From Actinomadura sp. K4S16 (lineage in GTDB: Bacteria; Actinomycetota; Actinomycetes; Streptosporangiales; Streptosporangiaceae): a stretch of 64,000 bases of DNA. Position numbers and translations under genes: made by a program. A model generated the notes under the pieces. It made no database searches, was not told the DNA's origin, and saw nothing but the letters and a program-made list of their open reading frames with translations. Positions 58,490-64,000 of this stretch are shown here, in pieces. Numbering within the stretch: position 1 is the stretch's first letter; each line of letters starts with the position of its first letter. The stretch spans positions 558,001 through 622,000 of the forward strand of contig NZ_BDDE01000012.1 of assembly GCF_008327685.1 (NCBI RefSeq). Direction: 5' to 3'.

Positions 58490-61240
58490 TCAGCGGATCA
58501 GCCGGGCCAGCTCGACGCGCGACCGGATCCCGAGCCGGGTGAAGACGTTGCGGAGATGGTGGTCGATCGTCCGCGGACTGAGCAGCAGGCGCGCAGCGAT
58601 CTCCCGGTTGGTGGCCCCTTCGGCGGCCATCCGGGCGATGTGCGCCTGCTGCGCGGTGAGCTTGCCGAACCCGCTCGCCGCCCGCGGCGCGGTCTCCCCG
58701 GCGGCGCGCAGCTCGGCGCGGGCCTGCGCGGTCCACGGGGCGGCGCCGTACCGCTCGAAGATCCGCAGCGCGGCGCGCAGGTGCTCGCGGGCGGCGCGGG
58801 GGCGCCGCCCGCGCCGCAGCCGGTGCCCGAACAGCAGCTCCGTGCGGGCGAGCTCGAACACGGCGCCGGCGGCCTCGTGCAGGCGGAGGGCCTCGGCGAA
58901 GTGCTCCTCGGCCTCGTCGTCGCATCCGGCGAGCAGGGCCCGGCAGCGGCGGCCGAGCGCCTCCGGCCCGGGGGCCGGGCCGATCCCGTCCACCCAGCGG
59001 CGGAAGTGCTCGTACGCCCTCGCGGCCGGGTCGGGCTCGCCGGTGCGGACCAGGGCCTCGACCAGGTGCGGGACGGCGAGGAGCCGCGCCGGCGGGTGCG
59101 CGAGCCCCGCGCCGCCCGGCAGCCGCAGCCGCGCGGCGGCGTCGGCGGGCCGGTCCGCGGCGAGGTCCAGGCACGCGGGCGCCCATGACCCGAGCGCGGC
59201 CGCGCGGGCGAGGCCGTGCTCGTCGGCCGTCCCGGTGAGCTGCTCCAGCGGCTCGCGCACCCTGGCCTCGTCGCCGTTGAAGGAGGCGGTGAGGACGAGC
59301 GTCGCGAGCTGCTCGGCGGCGTGCCCGTGCAGCCGGGTGGCCCGCGCGAGGCGCAGGCCGTCGTGGCACGCGGCGATCGGTGCGGGCGGATGCCCGAGCA
59401 GCGCCTCGCACCGTCCGGCCATCATCAGCGCGAACGACTCGGCGGGCGCGTCGCCGGCCCGCCTGGCCGAGGCGACGGCCTCGCCCGCCAGCGCGCGGGC
59501 GCGGGGGCCGTCCCCGAGCGCGAGTGCCGAGAGCGCGGCCCACGTCTGCGCGACCGGGTCCGCGACGTCCGCGCCGAGGCGCACGGCGCGCCGGAGCCGT
59601 CCGGCCGCCTCCGGGTACCGGCCGCGGATCGAGGCCGCGAAGCCGCCGAGGTGGGCGAGCAGCAGCTCGGTGCGCGGACCGGGCGCGGCGACGTCCAGCG
59701 CCGCGGCGCGGCCGGCCACCTCCAGGTAGACGTGGTGGTCGCCGGACGCGTCGGCGGCCTCGGCGGCCCACATCAGCGCGTCCAGCGCCGCCTCCGGGTC
59801 GGCGCCGGCGAGCCGCTCGGCGGCGTCCCGCAGCACGGGGACCGCCGCCGCGGGGGAGCCCGCCGCCGCCTCGATCTCGCCGCGCAGCGCGGCGGCGCGG
59901 GCGGTGCGCGCCCCGTCGCAGGCGCGGGGGCGGACCTGCCGGAGCATGGCGCGGGCCCGCCGCGACCGGCCGCTCGCCCAGGCGTCCGCGGCGGCGGCCA
60001 GGTACCGGTCCGTCCGCGCGCCGTGCTCGACGGTCAGCGCCGCGGCGCGCTGCCACATCCGCCAGGAGTCGGCGTACCGGCCCGCCCGCCGGGCCGCGGC
60101 CGCCGCCTCCGCCAGCTCCCCGGCGAGCCGGTCGTCGGGTTCGCCCGCCACGGCGGCGCGGTGCCAGAGCCGCCGCGGCCGCTGCCATTCCCGGACGAGG
60201 ACCTCGGCGAGCAGCGTGTGCGCGTCCTGCCGCTCCTCGCGCGAGGCGTCGGCCCACAGCGAGGACCGGACGAGCCGGTTGCGGACCGCCACCCCGTCGC
60301 CCTCGAACCGCAGCAGCCCCGACTCGCGGGCGGCGTCGAGGTCGCCGTCGCCGATGCCGTCCGCCCGGACGGCCCGCGCCATCGTGGCGGCGCCGATCCA
60401 CTCCTCGGCCACGGTCATCAGCACCAGCCGCCGCGCGCCCGCGGGAAGCGCGAGGTGGCGGCGCCGGTGCAGGGCGCGGAGCGAGCTGGACGGGGGCAGC
60501 GCCCGCGGCGGCGGCGCGGCGCCGGACAGCTGCCCGGACGTCAGCGCGGCGGCCAGCTCGCGGATCGCGAGGGGCCGGCCGCAGGCCAGGTCGACGATCT
60601 CCTCGGCCAGGTCGCCGCCCGCCGAGCCGTCCAGGGCGCTGCCGAGCGCGTCCCGCAGCACGCGCCGGCCCGCGTCCTCGGCCAGCGGCGCCAGCCGCAG
60701 CCGCCGGATGCCGCCGAGCGCGCCCGTGTCCGGTTCCCCGTCGCGGACGGCGAACAGCACCGCCACCGGCTCGTCCTCGACGCGCCGCGCCGCGAACGCC
60801 AGCACCTCCAGCGAACCGCGGTCGAGCCATTGGACGTCGTCGGCCCGGCACAGCACGGGTCCGTTCCGCGCGGCCCGGCTCAGCAGTTCGCACACCGCCG
60901 TGAACAGCACGAACGGCTCGGCGCGCGGCGCGCCGGACAGGACGGCCGCGAGGGCGTCCCGGTGCGCCGGCGGCAGCTGCGCGACCTGCTCGGACAGCGG
61001 GCGCAGCAGCCGGTGCAGCCCCGCGTACGGGACGCCGGTCTCGGCGGGGACGCCGGTCGTGCCGAGCACGCGGAAGGCCGTCCCGGCGCGGTGCACGGCG
61101 GCCTCCAGCAGGGCCGTCCGGCCGACGCCTGCGTCCCCGGTGACCGCCAGGGCGCCGCCGTGCCCGTCCCGGGCGCGGTCGAGCATCTCCTCGACCGCCT
61201 GGAGCTCGCGCTCGCGTCCGTGCAGCCGTTCGTGTGTCAT
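58490..61240 (-). CDS. LuxR-family regulator with AAA ATPase domain (LAL type)
   Basis: 916 residues from ATG 61240, with AAGGAA upstream. Walker A reads GDAGVGRTALLE near residue 30, with arginine where the family has lysine. Walker B is CRADDVQWLDRGSL near residue 130. Helical repeats fill about 300-840, and the LuxR HTH is LTAQQAHIARMAAEGATNREIAARLLLSPRTIDHHLRNVFTRLG. It is a distant paralogue of the regulator at 44286. The atypical P-loop suggests weak or no ATP hydrolysis. Confidence 0.86.
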   Translation of the reverse strand: MTHERLHGRERELQAVEEMLDRARDGHGGALAVTGDAGVGRTALLEAAVHRAGTAFRVLGTTGVPAETGVPYAGLHRLLRPLSEQVAQLPPAHRDALAAVLSGAPRAEPFVLFTAVCELLSRAARNGPVLCRADDVQWLDRGSLEVLAFAARRVEDEPVAVLFAVRDGEPDTGALGGIRRLRLAPLAEDAGRRVLRDALGSALDGSAGGDLAEEIVDLACGRPLAIRELAAALTSGQLSGAAPPPRALPPSSSLRALHRRRHLALPAGARRLVLMTVAEEWIGAATMARAVRADGIGDGDLDAARESGLLRFEGDGVAVRNRLVRSSLWADASREERQDAHTLLAEVLVREWQRPRRLWHRAAVAGEPDDRLAGELAEAAAAARRAGRYADSWRMWQRAAALTVEHGARTDRYLAAAADAWASGRSRRARAMLRQVRPRACDGARTARAAALRGEIEAAAGSPAAAVPVLRDAAERLAGADPEAALDALMWAAEAADASGDHHVYLEVAGRAAALDVAAPGPRTELLLAHLGGFAASIRGRYPEAAGRLRRAVRLGADVADPVAQTWAALSALALGDGPRARALAGEAVASARRAGDAPAESFALMMAGRCEALLGHPPAPIAACHDGLRLARATRLHGHAAEQLATLVLTASFNGDEARVREPLEQLTGTADEHGLARAAALGSWAPACLDLAADRPADAAARLRLPGGAGLAHPPARLLAVPHLVEALVRTGEPDPAARAYEHFRRWVDGIGPAPGPEALGRRCRALLAGCDDEAEEHFAEALRLHEAAGAVFELARTELLFGHRLRRGRRPRAAREHLRAALRIFERYGAAPWTAQARAELRAAGETAPRAASGFGKLTAQQAHIARMAAEGATNREIAARLLLSPRTIDHHLRNVFTRLGIRSRVELARLIR

Positions 61241-61261
61241 GGAGATTCCTTCGTGGATACA

Positions 61262-61295
61262 CCCGGTCTTCAGACCGGGGAGGGAACGGTTTTTT
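61262..61295. terminator. Hairpin near the left end of the TnpB element
   Basis: CCCGGTC-TTCA-GACCGGG (61262-61279), a 7-bp stem, is followed ten bases on by TTTTTT. It may be the left subterminal hairpin of the insertion element or a terminator against read-through. Confidence 0.35.
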
Positions 61296-61370
61296 AGAGC
61301 AGGTCGGGGAAGTCGGGACGTTTCGGCGTCCGCCGGGTGGGCGCGTGCCGAGGCTGCTAGAACGGGCGGC

Positions 61371-62579
61371 ATGGGGCGGCAGGTCAGGCGGGCGTTCAAG
61401 TTCCGCTTCTATCCCACGGGCGAGCAGGCGGCTGAGCTGTCGCGCACGTTCGGGTGCGTGCGGCTGGTGTACAACAAGGCGCTGGAGGAGCGCACCCGGG
61501 CCTGGTACGGCGAGCAGCGCCGTATCTCTTACGTGCAGTCGTCGGCCTTGCTGACGCAGTGGAAGAAGACCCAGGAACTGGCGTTCCTGGCGGAGGTGTC
61601 GTGCGTGCCGCTGCAGCAGGCGCTGCGGCATCTGCAGACGGCGTTCGCCAACTTCTTCGCCAAGCGGGCCGCCTACCCGCGGTTCAAGTCGCGCAAGCGG
61701 TCGCGTTGCTCGGCCGAGTACACCCGCAGCGCCTTCACCTGGCGCGACGGGCGCCTCACGCTGGCCAAGATGACGACGCCCCTGGACATCCGCTGGTCGC
61801 GTCCGCTGCCCGACGGGGCCGAGCCGACGACAGTGACGGTGTCGCGCGACGGCGCCGGGCGCTGGTTCGTGTCCCTGCTGTGCCAGGACACCATCCCTGC
61901 GGCGCCGGCCACGGAGGCCGCAGTCGGGGTGGACGCCGGGATCACCTCGCTGGTGGCACTGTCGACCGGGGAGAAGATCACCAATCCCCGCCATGAGCGC
62001 CGTGACCACGCCCGCCTGGCCGAGGCGCAGCGGAACCTGGCCCGCAAAGCCCCCGGCTCGGCGAACCGGGACAAGGCCCGCCGCAAGGTGGCCCGGGTGC
62101 ACGCACGGATCGCCGACCGGCGCCGCGACCTGCTGCACAAGCTGTCGAGTCGACTCGTCCGTGAGAACCAAACGGTCGTGATCGAAGATCTCGCTGTCGG
62201 CAACCTGCTCAAGAACCGCACGCTCGCCCGGGCCATCTCCGATGCCGCGTGGCGGGAACTGCGTTTCATGCTGGAGTACAAGTGCGCCTGGTACGGCCGC
62301 GACCTGGTCGTGCTGGACCGCTGGTTCCCCTCCTCCAAGCTGTGCGCGGCCTGCGGAACCATCCGCGGCAAGCTGCCGCTGGACGTCCGCGAATGGACGT
62401 GCGAGTGCGGCGCCGTGCATGACCGCGATGTGAACGCGGCGCGGAACCTTCTGGCCGCCGGGCTGGCGGTGACCGCCTGTGGAGACGGTGTAAGACCTCA
62501 ACGGGACACCCCCCGGACAGGGCACTCGTCGATGAAGCAGGAAACCCAGCGGGCGACCGCTGGAATCCCCCACTTGTAA
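61371..62579 (+). mobile_element. tnpB: Lone TnpB (IS200/IS605-family OrfB), RNA-guided nuclease
   Basis: 402 residues from ATG 61371. An N-terminal TnpB helix-turn-helix (KFRFYPTGEQAAELSRTFGCVRLVYNKALE). RuvC acidic residues at GVDAGITSL, TVVIEDLAVGNL and HDRDVNAARN. A zinc-ribbon with CAACG and CECGA near residue 330. It cleaves DNA using an RNA made from the element's right end. No TnpA transposase is beside it, so it cannot move by itself. It sits between a LuxR gene start and a PucR gene, likely a recent insertion. Confidence 0.88.
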
Positions 62580-62596
62580 GCGGGAGAGGAAGCCAA
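62460..62596 (+). ncRNA. Presumed omega (guide) RNA of TnpB
   Basis: Known TnpB elements make a guide RNA overlapping the 3' end of tnpB and ending at the right element end. Here the tail carries a hairpin (CCCCCACTTGTAAGCGGGAG, 62566-62585) followed by AGGAAGCCAA, like other right ends of this group. The guide would start near 62597. Boundaries are inferred. Confidence 0.4.
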
Positions 62597-62854
62597 GCCG
62601 GTCCCTCCTCGGCGGGAACCGCCCTCGCCCGGAGCCGCGGGAAGGGCTCTATTGGACGGGGACTCAAAAGGGAAGGGACCCTAGGTCAACACGGGCACCC
62701 GGTACCGGTCCAGAGCGGGCTCCGGTTTCGGGGACGCGGCGCAATCGCGACCGGCCCCGATTGTGAGCGGGCACAGTGTCGCCGTCCCTCGATGGCCCGT
62801 GCGCCCCCGTGGTGGCACGATGAGGCCCCCGCGTTGTGCTGGAGGTGGCCCTCG
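62580..62854. other. Region between TnpB and the PucR-like gene
   Basis: 275 bp. Holds the presumed end of the element and a CCGGTACCGG palindrome at 62699-62708, but no gene that I can support. Confidence 0.5.
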
Positions 62855-64000
62855 ATGAACGTCGGCCAGGTGGACGCCGATCGCACGATCATGCGCCGGG
62901 CGGTGCTGCGGCTCGCGGACCGCCTGCCCGACCTCGCGGACCGGCTCGCCGCCGAGATCCTCTCCGGTGACCGCGGCGGCAGCGACGACGCGTTCCGCCA
63001 CGACGTGTGGGAGATGTGCCACACCGGGCTCGGGCACGGCTTCAAGACGATCCTCGACCCCGGCCGCGGCCGCGCCGACCTTGAGTGGGCGCGGCGTCTC
63101 GGGCAGCGGCGCGCGCACCAGGGGCAGCCGCTCGACCAGCTGCTGCGCTCCTACCGGCTCGCCGGGCGGGTGTTCTGGGAGGCCGTCGTCGAGGTCGTCG
63201 GCCGGCACGACCCGGAGAACGTCCCGGCGCTGATCCGGCAGGCGACCCGCACCTGGGACACGATCGACCAGCAGTCCGGTGCGGCGGCCGCCGCGTACCA
63301 CCGCACCGAGCTGGACCTCGCGCGGCGCAGCGAGGAGCGCGTCCAGGCGATCGTGGACGCGCTCCTGGACGGCCAGGGCGCCGACGGCGGGCTGCTCGCG
63401 ACCGCCACGTCCGTCCTCGGGCTGCCCGCGACCGGCCGCTACGCCGTGGTGATGCTCGGCGCGGAGGGCGGCTTCGGGGACGGCGTGAGCCGGCGCCCCG
63501 GCGACACCGGCGGGATGCGGTTCATCTGGCGGCTGCGCACCGACGCCCAGGTGGCGCTGGTCGCGCTCGGCACCGCCGAGCTGGACGACCTCGTCGACGC
63601 GGTCCGCCCCTACGCGCGCTCGCACGCCGGGGTGAGCCCGGTCGTGAGCTCCCTCGCCGAGCTGGGCGGCGCCCGCTGGTTCGCCGAGCTGGCGCTGCGG
63701 ACCTGCCGCGGCCCCGGCAACCAGATCGCCCGGCTGGACCGCCGGCTCCCCGACGCCCTCGTCCTGTCCCAGCCCCGCCTCGCCGGGCGCCTCGGGGACG
63801 TCGCGCTCGGCGGGCTCGCGGACGTCGACCCCGGCTTCCGCGACGCGCTGCTGACGACGCTGGAGACCTGGCTGGAGTGCGACGGCTCCGCGGCCCGCGC
63901 GGCCGACCGGCTGTTCTGCCACCGCAACACGGTGCTCAACCGGCTCCGCCGGATCGAGCAGCTCACCGGGCGGACGCTCGCCCGGCCCGGCGACCTCGTC
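62855..64000 (+). CDS. PucR/CdaR-like regulator, cut by the window end
   Basis: 382 residues in the window from ATG 62855, with GGAGG upstream. The frame runs open to the last base. N-terminal helical part (LRLADRLPDLADRLAAEIL, GQPLDQLLRSYRLAGRVFWEAVVEV) and C-terminal HTH (TLETWLECDGSAARAADRLFCHRNTVLNRLRRIEQLTG) are those of PucR-type regulators. It is close in layout to the gene at 22951. The C-terminus lies outside the window. Confidence 0.82.
   Translation, partial: MNVGQVDADRTIMRRAVLRLADRLPDLADRLAAEILSGDRGGSDDAFRHDVWEMCHTGLGHGFKTILDPGRGRADLEWARRLGQRRAHQGQPLDQLLRSYRLAGRVFWEAVVEVVGRHDPENVPALIRQATRTWDTIDQQSGAAAAAYHRTELDLARRSEERVQAIVDALLDGQGADGGLLATATSVLGLPATGRYAVVMLGAEGGFGDGVSRRPGDTGGMRFIWRLRTDAQVALVALGTAELDDLVDAVRPYARSHAGVSPVVSSLAELGGARWFAELALRTCRGPGNQIARLDRRLPDALVLSQPRLAGRLGDVALGGLADVDPGFRDALLTTLETWLECDGSAARAADRLFCHRNTVLNRLRRIEQLTGRTLARPGDLV

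Noticed and set aside
57852..62573. A 1,573-residue open frame on the minus strand
   Set aside because: It is antisense or frame-shifted to the LuxR regulator, SRPBCC and TnpB genes, and is Arg/Pro/Ala-rich low-complexity sequence typical of shadow frames in GC-rich DNA.
61371..62579. A complete IS605 element with TnpA
   Set aside because: No Y1 transposase frame is found on either side; only TnpB and a possible left-end hairpin are present.

Overview
The window is very GC-rich actinomycete DNA. It uses many GTG starts, many genes overlap at ATGA or GTGA, and actinomycete-specific families recur: DUF5753 and DUF397 regulators, sigma factor plus CU044_5270-type membrane partner pairs, LuxR-type AAA regulators, and a DUF222-HNH protein. 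The family content resembles Thermomonosporaceae or other Streptosporangiales (Actinomadura-like). That placement is inference. No rRNA, tRNA, CRISPR array or replication origin was recognised.

Layout. 1-544: the end of a Rieske-type protein, a strong terminator and a small membrane peptide. 549-10810: an exopolysaccharide locus. Seven leftward genes, most overlapping at their ends, encode a chain-length regulator, a DegT aminotransferase, a GT4 glycosyltransferase, an O-antigen-ligase-like polymerase, a flippase, a sugar-phosphate transferase and a TIM-barrel secreted protein. A LuxR-type response regulator lies upstream, and a rightward galE supplies UDP-sugars. A TGCAAACG motif occurs upstream of both the operon and the response regulator. 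10821-12721: a DUF5753 regulator between two near-identical hairpins, then a secreted trypsin-like protease. 13053-14719: an ECF sigma factor overlapping its membrane partner. 14720-16967: an accessory patch with two tandem repeats, a DUF222-HNH gene and a decayed RibD-like reductase. 16968-19948: a TetR/cupin pair and a regulatory module of an ATP-binding protein, an XRE-DUF5753 protein and a DUF397 protein. 20136-27585: a P450, TetR, LysE exporter, PucR-like regulator, TetR, a GPH-type transporter and a sphingosine-phosphate-lyase-like PLP enzyme.

27699-33871: a D-Ala-D-Ala carboxypeptidase with a very long disordered N-terminus, a sigma factor followed by an LCP wall enzyme whose N-terminus resembles a sigma-factor partner, a CBS protein and a class-V aminotransferase. 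33932-39728: an ABC exporter behind a textbook SoxR-type promoter, an AHSA1-type protein, and an ArsR-controlled drug-ABC operon divergent from a quinone-oxidoreductase-like gene, with two palindromes between them. 39750-43307: a membrane protein, a small DNA-binding-like protein with an SRPBCC partner, and a third sigma/partner pair. 43373-51965: a degenerate SDR, a large LuxR regulator, a NIPSNAP protein divergent from a GlxA-type regulator, an SRPBCC protein, and a DHA2-type MFS pump divergent from an XRE regulator.

52047-56123: a leftward sugar-uptake operon of binding lipoprotein, two permeases and a ROK protein. A duplicated 78-bp hairpin unit separates the permease genes and keeps ATGA coupling at both junctions. 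56489-58464: two tandem SRPBCC paralogues. 58490-61240: a second large LuxR regulator with an atypical P-loop. 61371-62596: a lone TnpB with its presumed guide-RNA end. 62855-64000: a PucR-like regulator cut off by the window edge.

The most interesting items are the sigma-LCP fusion-like pair, the SoxR-type promoter, the duplicated hairpin unit, the covarying hairpins, and the VOC remnant that leads the ArsR operon.
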